A stretch of 64,000 bases of DNA, taken from Bradyrhizobium stylosanthis (GTDB taxonomy: Bacteria; Pseudomonadota; Alphaproteobacteria; Rhizobiales; Xanthobacteraceae). Positions within the stretch are counted from its first letter, which is position 1. Each line of letters begins with the position of its first letter. Below, in pieces: positions 40,984 to 50,845 of the stretch. The notes below the pieces were generated by a model that saw only the letters and a program-made list of their open reading frames with translations, ran no database searches and had not been told where the DNA came from. Location: assembly GCF_001641335.1 (NCBI RefSeq), contig NZ_LVEM01000001.1, positions 1,090,580-1,154,579 of the forward strand. Reading direction: 5' to 3'. The translations under genes were made by a program, and so were the position numbers.

Positions 40984-42405
40984 ATGGCCGATACATCCTT
41001 CGACGTCATCATCATCGGCTCCGGTCCCGGCGGCTATGTCACCGCGATCCGCGCTGCCCAGCTCGGCTTCAAGGTCGCGATCGTCGAGAAGTCCTATCTC
41101 GGCGGCATCTGCCTGAACTGGGGCTGCATCCCGACCAAGGCGCTGCTGCGCTCGGCCGAGATCTATCACTACATGAAGCATGCCAAGGACTACGGCCTGT
41201 CCGCGGAGAAGGTCTCGTTCGACCCGAAGGCCGTGGTGCAGCGCTCGCGCGGCGTCTCCAAGCGGCTGAACGACGGCGTCGGCTTCCTGATGAAGAAGAA
41301 CAAGGTGAGCGTGATCTGGGGCGCCGCCTCGATCGACGCGCCCGGCAAGGTCACGGTGAAGAAGTCCGACGTCGAGGGCCCCAAGGGGTCGCTGGGCGAG
41401 GGGACCTATCAGGCCAAGCACATCATCGTTGCGACCGGCGCGCGGCCGCGCGTGCTGCCAGGGCTCGAGCCCGACAAGAAGCTGATCTGGACCTACTTTG
41501 AAGCGATGGTGCCGGAGCGCATGCCGAAGTCGCTGCTGGTGGTCGGCTCCGGCGCGATCGGCATCGAGTTCGCCTCGTTCTTCCACACCATGGGCTCCGA
41601 GGTCACGGTGGTCGAGGTGCTGCCGCAGATCCTCCCCGTCGAGGACGCCGAGATCGCGGGCCTTGCGCGCAAGCGCCTGGAGAAGCTGGGCATCAAGATC
41701 ATGTCCTCGACCAAGGTCACGAAGCTGGAGAAGAAGGCCGACAGCGTCGTCGCCACCATCGACGACGGCAAGGGCAAGCCTGTCACGACCGAGTTCGAGC
41801 GCGTGATCTCGGCCGTCGGCGTCGTCGGCAACATCGAGAATCTCGGCCTCGAAAAGCTGGGCGTGAAGACCGACCGCGGCTGCATCGTCATCGACGGCTA
41901 CGGCAAGACCAACGTTCCCGGCATCTACGCCATCGGCGACGTCGCGGGACCCCCGATGCTCGCCCACAAGGCCGAGCACGAGGGCGTGATCTGCGTCGAG
42001 GCGATCAAGGGCCTGCATCCGCATCCCATGGACAAGAACATGATCCCGGGCTGCACCTATTGCCACCCGCAGGTCGCATCCGTCGGCCTGACCGAAGCCA
42101 AGGCCAAGGAGAGCGGCCGCGAGATCCGCGTCGGCCGCTTCCCCTTCGTCGGCAACGGCAAGGCCATCGCGCTCGGCGAGGACCAGGGCCTCGTCAAGGT
42201 CATCTTCGACAAGAAGACCGGCCAGCTGCTCGGCGCCCACATGGTCGGCGCTGAAGTGACCGAGCTGATCCAGGGATATGTCGTCGCCATGAACCTGGAG
42301 ACGACGGAAGAAGAGCTGATGCACACCGTGTTCCCGCATCCGACCCTGTCGGAGATGATGAAGGAAGCCGTGCTGGATGCGTATGGGCGGGTGTTGAACA
42401 TCTAG
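40984..42405 (+). CDS. lpdA: Dihydrolipoyl dehydrogenase (E3)
   Basis: 473 residues from the ATG with GGGAGCC upstream; a start at 40972 is in frame. It reoxidises the lipoyl groups using FAD and NAD+. Landmarks are the FAD-binding IIIGSGPGGYVTAIRAAQLG, the redox-active disulfide in GGICLNWGCIPTKALL (C-x4-C), the NAD-binding LLVVGSGAIGIEFASFF, and the C-terminal His-Glu dyad in HTVFPHPTLSEMMKEA. It is the last gene of the pdh cluster and may also serve 2-oxoglutarate dehydrogenase if no other E3 is present. Confidence 0.97.
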   Translation: MADTSFDVIIIGSGPGGYVTAIRAAQLGFKVAIVEKSYLGGICLNWGCIPTKALLRSAEIYHYMKHAKDYGLSAEKVSFDPKAVVQRSRGVSKRLNDGVGFLMKKNKVSVIWGAASIDAPGKVTVKKSDVEGPKGSLGEGTYQAKHIIVATGARPRVLPGLEPDKKLIWTYFEAMVPERMPKSLLVVGSGAIGIEFASFFHTMGSEVTVVEVLPQILPVEDAEIAGLARKRLEKLGIKIMSSTKVTKLEKKADSVVATIDDGKGKPVTTEFERVISAVGVVGNIENLGLEKLGVKTDRGCIVIDGYGKTNVPGIYAIGDVAGPPMLAHKAEHEGVICVEAIKGLHPHPMDKNMIPGCTYCHPQVASVGLTEAKAKESGREIRVGRFPFVGNGKAIALGEDQGLVKVIFDKKTGQLLGAHMVGAEVTELIQGYVVAMNLETTEEELMHTVFPHPTLSEMMKEAVLDAYGRVLNI

Positions 42406-42474
42406 AGCGGGGCGCCCAATGGCGGCTCATGACGATTGGTCGGAGGCCGGCAATAGTATCCTTGCGCCAGAATT

Positions 42475-42729
42475 GTGGCCAAGGTTCGCGATATTCTGGA
42501 ATGCGAGCCCGTTATTCTGGAACACCGTTTGTACGCGGGTAGTTCTGCTCCGTTGAGGTTCATCTTCGACGAATACGAAGACTTTGTCCGCCACCTGGAA
42601 TTGCGCGCCCGTCCCGGCGATCATCTACTTTTTTGGGGCTACTCCGGTCTTTGCAGGGACGATAATATGTCGGTCGATGCAAAATACCCCGACGCTACGG
42701 GGCGGACCCCGCGCGGTGGCTCTTATTGA
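42475..42729 (+). CDS. Small hypothetical protein
   Basis: 84 residues from a GTG start without a strong ribosome binding site. It contains RLYAGSSAPLRFIFDEYEDFVRHLE and ARPGDHLLFWGY. Codon use and base composition are less GC-rich than the neighbours, which may mean recent gain. No family recognised. It stands between lpd and threonine synthase. Confidence 0.5.
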   Translation: MAKVRDILECEPVILEHRLYAGSSAPLRFIFDEYEDFVRHLELRARPGDHLLFWGYSGLCRDDNMSVDAKYPDATGRTPRGGSY

Positions 42730-42765
42730 AGACGTAACTGCAAACCTCAAAACGAAAGAACAGTT

Positions 42766-44007
<1,242 letters not shown>

Positions 44008-44132
44008 TCGAGACCAGCAGCCGGAGCGCGGTCAACGCGCTCCGGCGCGTCATTTGGTCTCTTCACGACTGGTCTCTCTTCCCGTACGCGGGAGGGCACA
44101 AAAACAACAAAGACATCGCTGGGGAGAACACA

Positions 44133-45104
44133 ATGAAGAAGGCCGCCTGGGCTGGGCTGATCGGTATTCTCGCTATCGCAGGCGCCGCGCGCGCCGACGA
44201 TTTCCCCTCGCGTCCCATCACTATCATCGTGCCCTTCGCCGCCGGCGGGCCCTCGGATGCGATGGCGCGCGTGCTCGCGGAACGCATGCGCGTGTCGCTG
44301 GGCCAGCCGCTGGTGATCGAGAACGTCACCGGCGCGGGCGGCTCGATCGGTGTCGCCCGCGCGGTGCAATCGCCGCCGGACGGCTACACCATCTCGTTCG
44401 GCCATCTCGGCACCCATGTCGCGAACGGCGCCGTCTACAAGCTCAAATACGATCTCGTCGCCGATCTCGAGCCGGTGGTGCTGCTGCCCAGCAACCCCAT
44501 GATCGTCGTCAGCAAGAACGCGGTACCCGCGACCTCGCTGAAGGAGCTTCTGGAGTGGCTGAAGTCGCGCACCTCGCCGCCGACGGCCGGCACCGCCGGC
44601 GCGGGCTCGGGCAGCCACATCGCCGGCGTCTATTTCGAGAGCGTGTCCGGCATCAAGCTGCAATATGTGCCGTATCGCGGCACAGCGCCCGCGCTGAACG
44701 ATCTGATCGCCGGCCAGATCGACGTCATCGTCGACCAGACCTCCAACTCCATCAACCAGGTCCGTGCCGGCACCATCCGCGCCTACGCCATCACCGACAG
44801 CAAGCGCCTCGCCTCGGCGCCCGACATCCCGACCGCGGAGGAGGCGGGCCTGAAGGGCTTCAACATGACGCTGTGGTCGGGCATGTGGGTGCCGAAGGGC
44901 ACGCCGAAGGAGATCGTCGCCAAGCTGAATGCCGCCGCCGTGGACGCGCTGAACGATCCCGCGGTGAAGAAGCAGCTCGAAAGCCAGGGCCTGGAGATGA
45001 CGCCGCAGGACCAGCTCACCCCCGAGGCACTCGGCGCGCGGCAAAAGGCCGAGATCGCCAAATGGTGGCCGATCATCAAGGCGGCGGACATCAAGGTCGA
45101 TTGA
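44133..45104 (+). CDS. Tripartite tricarboxylate transporter (Bug/TctC) family substrate-binding protein
   Basis: 323 residues from the ATG at 44133 (GGGGAGAAC upstream). A Sec signal peptide ends near residue 21 (AGAARADDFP). The mature protein has the Bug-family pattern FPSRPITIIVPFAAGGPSDAMAR, PDGYTISFGHLGTHVAN, YRGTAPALNDLIAGQIDVIVDQ and the C-terminal WWPIIKAADIK. It binds a small carboxylate in the periplasm; no TctA/TctB membrane genes are nearby. Its 3' end is partly repeated just after the stop codon. Confidence 0.92.
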   Translation: MKKAAWAGLIGILAIAGAARADDFPSRPITIIVPFAAGGPSDAMARVLAERMRVSLGQPLVIENVTGAGGSIGVARAVQSPPDGYTISFGHLGTHVANGAVYKLKYDLVADLEPVVLLPSNPMIVVSKNAVPATSLKELLEWLKSRTSPPTAGTAGAGSGSHIAGVYFESVSGIKLQYVPYRGTAPALNDLIAGQIDVIVDQTSNSINQVRAGTIRAYAITDSKRLASAPDIPTAEEAGLKGFNMTLWSGMWVPKGTPKEIVAKLNAAAVDALNDPAVKKQLESQGLEMTPQDQLTPEALGARQKAEIAKWWPIIKAADIKVD

Positions 45105-45148
45105 GGGGCATGTTGGCCGACCATCAAGGCGGCCAACATCGCTGAGCC
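45105..45148 (+). pseudogene. Remnant duplicate of the 3' end of a Bug/TctC-family gene
   Basis: TGTTGGCCGACCATCAAGG and the following bases repeat the last codons of the gene above (WWPIIKAADIK), here reading WPTIKAANIAE. The match includes GGCCGA-CATCAAGGCGGC in both. It looks like either a short tandem duplication or the only surviving 3' end of a second tandem family member. ATGTTGGCCG (45110-45119) and CGGCCAACAT (45130-45139) also form a perfect 10-bp hairpin, so the remnant may now serve as a terminator. Confidence 0.55.
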
Positions 45149-45169
45149 GGCGCTCGCAGAGGACGTAAG

Positions 45170-45520
45170 ATGAAGTTGAAGACCATGTTGGCGGCGGCGC
45201 TATGTTCGATCGCCGCAGCCGCCACCGCAGCGCCGCCCGGCGCCAGCATCGCCGACGCTGCGCAGCTGCACCAGGAATACACCGACGTCGTGATTGCGTC
45301 GGAGCAGTGTCCGGGCGTCACGTTGGACATCAAGAAGTGGGATGGCGAGGTGCGTAAGCTGGGCGGACCCGGGGTGCTGAAGGCGTTCGACGTTTCAGAA
45401 CAGGGCGGAGCGTGGCGCGACAAGCGATACGACGAGTTCAAGGCGAACCCTGCCAAGCAGTGCGCCGACGCGTTGGAGACCTACGGCCCCAAGGGCATGG
45501 GTCTGCTCCAGAGGAAGTGA
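45170..45520 (+). CDS. Small exported hypothetical protein
   Basis: 116 residues. A clear Sec signal peptide (MKLKTMLAAALCSIAAAATAA) is followed by a mature part with two Cys residues (SEQCPGV and AKQCADA) that could form a disulfide. KYDEFKANPAKQCADALETYGP is the most distinctive part. No family recognised. The Ala-rich signal and periplasmic location are the only supported features. Confidence 0.75.
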   Translation: MKLKTMLAAALCSIAAAATAAPPGASIADAAQLHQEYTDVVIASEQCPGVTLDIKKWDGEVRKLGGPGVLKAFDVSEQGGAWRDKRYDEFKANPAKQCADALETYGPKGMGLLQRK

Positions 45521-45560
45521 CGTCCTGGCCGTGAGGCTCGGCGGACGCGGCGGCACCGCA

Positions 45561-45947
45561 TCACATCGTGGCGTCACTGGGGCCCGACAGGGCCGTCTCC
45601 AGGCATTGAAGCAGGGTTGGCGTTGAGAACGGCTTGGCGAGAAAGCAGGTCGCGCCGGCCTTCAGCGCGCGGTCGCGCACGCTCTCGTCCGGAAAAGCCG
45701 TCATGAAGATGAAGGGCGTGATGCGCCCGTGGCGGCGCATATGCGTCAGCAGCTCGACGCCGCTCATGGTCGACATCTGCACGTCCGCGATCACGCAGGA
45801 GGTCGTCTCCAGTTCGGCGGATTGGAGGAATTCATGAGCGGAGCCAAAGGTGTAGACCGTGTATCCGCGCGACGTCAGGAGGTTGTTCGTCGCCAGGCGA
45901 ACGGAGGCATCATCGTCAATGACGGAAATGATCGAAGGCGCTGGCAA
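45561..45947 (-). CDS. Single-domain response regulator (FixJ-type receiver)
   Basis: 128 residues, receiver only. It has IISVIDDDASVRLATNNLL, the phospho-acceptor Asp in SCVIADVQMSTMSG, Thr in PFIFMTAF, and Lys in CFLAKPFSTPTL. It lacks the LuxR-type DNA-binding domain that the FixJ-like gene next to it has. It may act as a phosphate sink or a partner of the PAS kinase 750 bases upstream on the same strand, which is inference from position. Confidence 0.92.
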   Translation of the reverse strand: MPAPSIISVIDDDASVRLATNNLLTSRGYTVYTFGSAHEFLQSAELETTSCVIADVQMSTMSGVELLTHMRRHGRITPFIFMTAFPDESVRDRALKAGATCFLAKPFSTPTLLQCLETALSGPSDATM

Positions 45948-46033
45948 TAGATCGCTCCTGAACGGCGAGCCGCCGGCCGCGGTTCAGCCGCCTCAGGGAA
46001 GGTGGGCCACCGGAGCGAGCTTGGAAAGCATAC

Positions 46034-46699
46034 TTAGGTTTGCAAATGACCCCTGTTTCGCGGGATTCCGAGCGCGTCCGTCATTCTGACGAGATCGGCG
46101 AGCGACTTCGCCCCCATCTTCCGCATGATCTGCCCGCGATAGATCTTCACGGTGATCTCGGCCAATCCAAGCTCGGCGGCGACCTGCTTGTTCATCAGCC
46201 CGGAAGCAACGAGGGCCAGGACGTCGCGCTCGCGTGCCGTCAGCGCCTCGAAACGGGATCGCACACCCGAGATCGATTTCTCGGCATCGCGGCGCTTGCG
46301 ATCTCTCTCGATTGCCGCCTGCACCGCATCCAGCATGTCCTGGTCGCGCACCGGCTTGGTCAGGAAATCGACGGCGCCGCTTTTCATGGCTCTCACGGTC
46401 ATGGGGATGTCGCCGTGGCCGGTGATGAAGATGATGGGCGTGTGAATATTCGCCTTGGCGAGGTCCGCCTGGAGGTCGAGGCCGCTCGAGCCCGGAAGGC
46501 GGATGTCGAGCACGAGGCAACTGGGGACCGCGGGCGGCTTGGCTTCCATGATCTCCGCCGCCGAGCTGAAGGCTTCGACCTTGAGACCGACGGATTGAAA
46601 GAGATTGGTGAGCGCACGGCGCATCGACGGATCATCATCCACGATCAGAACGATCGGATCGCCGGCGCTCGGCCCGGCCTGCTTTGCATTGTCAGTCAC
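46034..46699 (-). CDS. FixJ-family two-component response regulator
   Basis: 221 residues from a GTG start that overlaps the kinase stop as GTGA. The receiver domain (about 12-125) has [14 protein letters not shown], Asp in [11 protein letters not shown] and Lys in [13 protein letters not shown]. The C-terminal LuxR-type helix-turn-helix (about 150-215) has [19 protein letters not shown] and [16 protein letters not shown]. This is the FixJ/NodW layout. It is translationally coupled to the PAS kinase upstream, so it is its cognate partner. Targets may include the small Cys-rich genes that diverge from the kinase. Confidence 0.95.
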   Translation of the reverse strand: MTDNAKQAGPSAGDPIVLIVDDDPSMRRALTNLFQSVGLKVEAFSSAAEIMEAKPPAVPSCLVLDIRLPGSSGLDLQADLAKANIHTPIIFITGHGDIPMTVRAMKSGAVDFLTKPVRDQDMLDAVQAAIERDRKRRDAEKSISGVRSRFEALTARERDVLALVASGLMNKQVAAELGLAEITVKIYRGQIMRKMGAKSLADLVRMTDALGIPRNRGHLQT

Positions 46700-49122
46700 G
46701 ACGTGTCCTTGTGCGACAAGGGCAGGGCGATCTGGAATGTCGCACCGCGTCCCTCGTTTTGAAAGGCCGAAAGCCGTCCCGCATGAGCCTCGATGATCGA
46801 TCGGCAGATCGAGAGTCCCATGCCCAGACCGCCGGATTTCGTCGTGAAGAAGGGGCTGAAGATGCGCTCCTTGACGTCGTTGCCGAGACCGACTCCGCGG
46901 TCCGTCACGGTGAGGAGCAGACGGTCGTCGTCATCCGCACAACACGAGCGGATCGCCAGCTCGCGCGGGCGATCGACATTGGCTTGCATCGCCTCGATGC
47001 CGTTCATCACCAAATTGATCAGCACCTGCTGGAGCTGGATCCGGTCGCCGCAGACCTGGGGCAGGTCGGACGCCAACTCCATCCGCACCGACACCCCATG
47101 GGTCGCGAGCTCGCGCCGAACGAGCGCCACGGCCTCCCTGACGACTTGGTTGATGTCGAGTGCAACGACTTCGATCTCGGTCTTCTTCGCAAGCGCCCTG
47201 ATCCGGCGGATCACCTCGCTCGCGCGATTGGCGTCCTCGACGATCCATTCGGCGGAACGGCGCGCGGCTTTCAGATCGGCCGGTTCGCGGTCGAGCCAGG
47301 CGATGCAGGCGTCCGCGTTGGAGATCACCGCGGCAAGCGGCTGGGTGATTTCGTGGGCAATCGAGGTGGTCAGTTCGCCGAGTGTCGTGACGCGCGTGAC
47401 GTGGGCGAGCTCGCCTTGTGCCTTGCGCAGCGCCTCTTCCGCCTGCTCGACGCGGATCGCCGCCGTGACGTCGCTGCTGACGCCGCGATAGCCGAGAAAA
47501 TTGCCATTCGCGTCGTGAAAGGGCTTGCCGCTGGTGCGTACGTAGATGGGAGATCCGTTACGATCCTTGCTGCGGTAGATCAGATCGCGGAACGGAACGT
47601 GGGCATCGAGCGCCGCGCGATGCTCCTCCCATTTCTCCGGCTCGAGCTCGGCATCGGGTGGAATGTCCCAGCGGGGCAGGCCGATCACGCCCGTCGGCGG
47701 GGCGCTGGAGCTGTCGGCATGTTCCGATATCCTGGTGATGCGGTGGTCCGGCCCGGTCTCCCAGAACCAGTCCGATGCGGTTTCGGCGTAGTCGCGGAAT
47801 CGCTGCTCGGATGCCTTGAGCTCGTCGAATGCCTTGTGCAGCGCATCTTTCGCCGCGAACTGCTCGGTGACGTCCACATGCGTACCGATGATCTCCATCA
47901 CCTCGCCGTCGCGGCCCATCACGGGATGTCCCTCGCTGTGGACGCGTCTGATCGCGCCGTCGGGGCGCGCGATCCGGAAGTCGATCTGGAAGGGCTGCTT
48001 CTGCCGAACCGCTTCACGTTCGACCTCGATAATCCGCCGAAAGTCCTCCGGCAGGATACGTTGCTGAAAAGCCCGGGCCGGGACATCGGTCTGGTCCGGC
48101 TCAAACCCAAACAGGCGGTAGAGTTCAGCCGATCGGTAGGCGAACTCCTGGCGATGAACGTCCCAGGCCCAGCTGCTCGTCTGGCTGAGGCGCTGGGCTT
48201 CGGTTAAATAGGCTTCGCTGCGCCGCAGCCTCTGTTCCGCTTCCTTGGCAATCGTGACGTCGGTCACCGCCCCGACGAACTCGATGCGCCCGGATGGATG
48301 TCGAACCGCGCGCGCCACGGAATGCAGATATTTGACCGATCCGTCGGGCATCAGCAGGCGGTATTGGTGGTCGAAATCCTCCGCGAGGCGGTAGGCCCGC
48401 TCGAGGGTGCTGCGGACCGTATGGCGATCTTCCGGATGGATGCGCTCGAAGACGAAACCCAGGCTCGGCTTCGTCGCCGGGTCACACTGGAAGATGCGGA
48501 AGGTCTCCCTCGACCAGACGGCTTCGCCGGTCGCAAAGTTCAAGCCGAAGCTGCCGGTGTGGCTCAGTTCCTGGGCCTGGGCGAGGTAGTCCTCGCTCTG
48601 CCGCAGTGCATCCTCCGCTTCCTTGCGCTGGGTGATGTTCTCGCAGGCAACCAGCAGGATCGGCGTGCCGTCGCCGCGCAGCATCACCTTGGCGTTTTCA
48701 CGGACCCAAAGTACCGACCCGTCCTTCCGGAATTTACGAATCTCCCAGGTATGCGACTGGTCCACGGTCGTCAGGCACAAGGCGACGCATTGACGTACGA
48801 AGTCGCGGTCTTCCTCGAAGAAGACGTTCAGCACGGATTGGCCGATCAGCTCGTCCGTCGTGTAGCCCAGTTGGGCGGCGCCGAACGTGTTGACGTTGAG
48901 CACCGTTCCGGCGGGATCGACCATGAAGTACATGACGGGATTGTGCTCGAACACCTCGCGCCATTGCTTCACGGCATCACGCAGGTCGGTATTCTTCCGC
49001 GAGGCGTCTACGACGGCCGGGCCGTCCTTCTCGCCGTTGCCGAATGACCGAAGCGCTGCAAGGCCGCCGAGCAGGAATTGTGCGGCCGAACTCCCGATTT
49101 TCGTGATCTGGCCAGGCATCAT
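46696..49122 (-). CDS. Multi-PAS sensor histidine kinase (FixL-like transmitter)
   Basis: About 808 residues from the ATG at 49122; the frame is open to 49257. There is no transmembrane segment beyond a weak one near the start, so it is probably cytosolic. Four PAS/PAC units lie at about residues 50-170, 180-300, 310-430 and 445-565, each ending in a PAC-type element. The transmitter has the phospho-His in [19 protein letters not shown], then [18 protein letters not shown] and [13 protein letters not shown]. The transmitter is of the FixL/NodV branch. No heme-binding His of the FixL PAS is obvious to me, so the signal is unknown. It overlaps the FixJ-like gene by 4 bases. Confidence 0.93.
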   Translation of the reverse strand: MMPGQITKIGSSAAQFLLGGLAALRSFGNGEKDGPAVVDASRKNTDLRDAVKQWREVFEHNPVMYFMVDPAGTVLNVNTFGAAQLGYTTDELIGQSVLNVFFEEDRDFVRQCVALCLTTVDQSHTWEIRKFRKDGSVLWVRENAKVMLRGDGTPILLVACENITQRKEAEDALRQSEDYLAQAQELSHTGSFGLNFATGEAVWSRETFRIFQCDPATKPSLGFVFERIHPEDRHTVRSTLERAYRLAEDFDHQYRLLMPDGSVKYLHSVARAVRHPSGRIEFVGAVTDVTIAKEAEQRLRRSEAYLTEAQRLSQTSSWAWDVHRQEFAYRSAELYRLFGFEPDQTDVPARAFQQRILPEDFRRIIEVEREAVRQKQPFQIDFRIARPDGAIRRVHSEGHPVMGRDGEVMEIIGTHVDVTEQFAAKDALHKAFDELKASEQRFRDYAETASDWFWETGPDHRITRISEHADSSSAPPTGVIGLPRWDIPPDAELEPEKWEEHRAALDAHVPFRDLIYRSKDRNGSPIYVRTSGKPFHDANGNFLGYRGVSSDVTAAIRVEQAEEALRKAQGELAHVTRVTTLGELTTSIAHEITQPLAAVISNADACIAWLDREPADLKAARRSAEWIVEDANRASEVIRRIRALAKKTEIEVVALDINQVVREAVALVRRELATHGVSVRMELASDLPQVCGDRIQLQQVLINLVMNGIEAMQANVDRPRELAIRSCCADDDDRLLLTVTDRGVGLGNDVKERIFSPFFTTKSGGLGMGLSICRSIIEAHAGRLSAFQNEGRGATFQIALPLSHKDTS

Positions 49123-49592
49123 CGCAAGCGTTCCGGCTCGCTGGCGTCGAAGGCGAGTAGAGCACTTTGGCATAACAGGGGCAATTGCCTCCGACGCAAG
49201 TCGGATTCCTGGCAAAACTCCCGACTGCCGTGCAGCTTGCGCGCCTTGCGCCGTCACGTTGCGCGAGTGGGGAGGTCCGCAAAACTACGGCACAAACCTA
49301 CGTATAGCTCGCACAACCCTAGTTCTAGCGTGCATTTACCTCCGTACAATTGAGCGGTGCGTTGCAAGGAGCCTAGTCTTGCGGCCAATCGAGAGAAGTC
49401 GATTGCGGAGCACAAATCGCCGAAATGCTCGGCGTGTTACTCCCGAAGAGCCAGGCTCTGCGTCCGTTGCCCCGACCTGCCGCATGACTTGGCGGTCGCG
49501 ATCGAGAAGCCGCATTTTCCGTGACGACCGTGGCGCCTCCTGCCTTTTGCGCAGGGGGAAGCCAGGACCCCAGAGGTCAAGAGGAGAGGATC
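49123..49592. other. Divergent promoter region of the PAS kinase and the Cys-rich small-gene set
   Basis: About 470 bases between the kinase start and the first small gene. No credible gene was found here. It is less GC-rich than the flanks around 49270-49360. It should hold both promoters; I could not assign a particular operator. The strong GAGGAGAGGA site for the first small gene ends at 49590. Confidence 0.5.
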
Positions 49593-49781
49593 ATGTGCGA
49601 TAGCCCCGATGATTCCGATCGCCGTCCCGAGTCCGAAGGCTGCGCCCTCTGTGCCGGGAAGTTTGGCCTGATCCGGTACTACTCCTGGCGGACGCCGCTC
49701 TGCTCGCGGAAGTGCCTCGACCGGTTCAGGGCACGTCGCGAACGCGACCGCCGCTGGCTGTTCCAATGCCAACTGGCATGA
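49593..49781 (+). CDS. Cys-rich mini-protein, zinc-ribbon-like (first of four small genes)
   Basis: 62 residues, with a very strong ribosome binding site GAGGAGAGGA. Cys17 and Cys20 (CALC) and Cys37 and Cys41 (CSRKC) form a C-x2-C-x16-C-x3-C pattern, likely a structural zinc or redox site. The C-terminus is very basic (RFRARRERDRRW). The first ~15 residues are acidic. It is the first gene of a compact set diverging from the PAS kinase. No family recognised. Confidence 0.72.
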   Translation: MCDSPDDSDRRPESEGCALCAGKFGLIRYYSWRTPLCSRKCLDRFRARRERDRRWLFQCQLA

Positions 49782-49835
49782 CGACCGACTGCCGCACCAA
49801 GCCCGTCAGGTCATTTTTCGTCCGGAGGCTGTGAG

Positions 49836-50231
49836 TTGAACCGAGGCTGCAAGCTCCTGTTGGCGATCGCGCTGCCGCTTCCGCTGGCGACGGGCGTGAA
49901 GGCCGAGGACGTTGGACGGGATGGTTCGCATCGTCACCATCCGCCTCAGGATCAAGTGCTGCACGAGAAGTTCTATTCGAACTGGCGCATGCCGGACAAT
50001 CCGGTTCTGAGCTGCTGCAACAATGCGGATTGCTACCCGACCGAGATACGCTACGTCGAAGGCAGGATCTACGCACGGCGCCGGGAAGACGGGAAATACA
50101 TCCTGATCCCGTCCCAGAAGGTCGAGCGCAACAGGGACAATCCCGACGGCCGCAACCATATCTGCGCGCCGCCGCCGTCCGCCTCTCTGGTCGATACGGT
50201 CTTCTGCTTCGCGCTGGGAGGTGCCACGTGA
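49836..50231 (+). CDS. Exported Cys-rich hypothetical protein
   Basis: 131 residues from a TTG start with GGAGG 9-13 bases upstream. A signal peptide ends near residue 23 (LATGVKAED). The mature part has a His-rich start (GSHRHHPPQD), then NPVLSCCNNADCYPTEIRYV with three Cys, and two more Cys in NHICAPPP and TVFCFALG. I have the impression of similar small rhizobial proteins with an SCC..DC.PTE motif, but no function is known. Its stop overlaps the next start (GTGA), so the next gene is translationally coupled to it. Confidence 0.78.
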   Translation: MNRGCKLLLAIALPLPLATGVKAEDVGRDGSHRHHPPQDQVLHEKFYSNWRMPDNPVLSCCNNADCYPTEIRYVEGRIYARRREDGKYILIPSQKVERNRDNPDGRNHICAPPPSASLVDTVFCFALGGAT

Positions 50232-50416
50232 GATTCATATTGGTGAACGGCAGAACCCCGTTTCGCAAGACGTCATGTCTGTGGTGCTGCGAGGAGATCG
50301 ACGGTGGCTATCTGCGCGATGCCAGGACGCTGCTGCGCTACTGCGGCTACGAGTGCTACGCAATTCACCAGGAAGCGGCGCCGTTGATCCAGGAGCGTAC
50401 GCGCGCGGCGTCCTGA
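50228..50416 (+). CDS. Cys-rich mini-protein with MRF(I/M)LVN start (tandem paralogue A)
   Basis: 62 residues from the GTG overlapping the previous stop, preceded by GGAGGTG. It begins MRFILVNGRTPF. Cys17, Cys20 and Cys21 and then Cys39 and Cys43 (YCGYECY) give C-x2-C-x18-C-x3-C, a small zinc-ribbon-like layout. The next gene product has the same start, the same Cys positions (17, 20, 39, 43) and the same YC-x-Y-x-CY element, so the two are paralogues. The function is unknown; a metal or redox site is inferred from the Cys pattern. Confidence 0.75.
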   Translation: MRFILVNGRTPFRKTSCLWCCEEIDGGYLRDARTLLRYCGYECYAIHQEAAPLIQERTRAAS

Positions 50417-50449
50417 GCAGACAGGCAGGAAAGAGGCGAGGACACGGCA

Positions 50450-50761
50450 TTGAGATTCATGCTCGTCAATCAGGAACATCCCCGCCACGGCGCGGCCTGC
50501 AGCGCATGCGCCCGGCCGCTGGGTTCGAGCTACGTCCGGCAGGTGTCCAGGCAAGAGCGGTATTGCGACTATGATTGCTACCGGCAAGAGACGGCCATGG
50601 ACCTGTTGTGGCCCTACCACAGCGCGATCGAGACGGTCGCGGTGCTGACGGCCATCACGAGCTGGAGCTGGATGATGCAGATGGGCGCGCTCTCGCGCTC
50701 ACTGGCTGAGGCATATCTGCGCGTGCACAACCTTCGAACCCTGGAAGGAGGTGACGGCTAG
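50450..50761 (+). CDS. Cys-rich mini-protein with C-terminal extension (tandem paralogue B)
   Basis: 103 residues from a TTG start, with AGGCGAGG upstream. It begins MRFMLVNQEHPR and has Cys17, Cys20, Cys39 and Cys43 with YCDYDCY, matching paralogue A position for position. After residue 48 it adds about 55 residues containing a moderately hydrophobic helix (AIETVAVLTAITSWSWMMQM) that paralogue A lacks. It is the last of the four-gene set and is convergent with the lytic transglycosylase. No family recognised. Confidence 0.72.
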   Translation: MRFMLVNQEHPRHGAACSACARPLGSSYVRQVSRQERYCDYDCYRQETAMDLLWPYHSAIETVAVLTAITSWSWMMQMGALSRSLAEAYLRVHNLRTLEGGDG

Positions 50762-50845
50762 CCCCACGATGCCGGCCGCGCAGAACCGTCGGCCGCAGTT
50801 CCCGCGTCCAGCTTCGCGCCGCGTCCAGCCCCGGCGGTCGCGACG

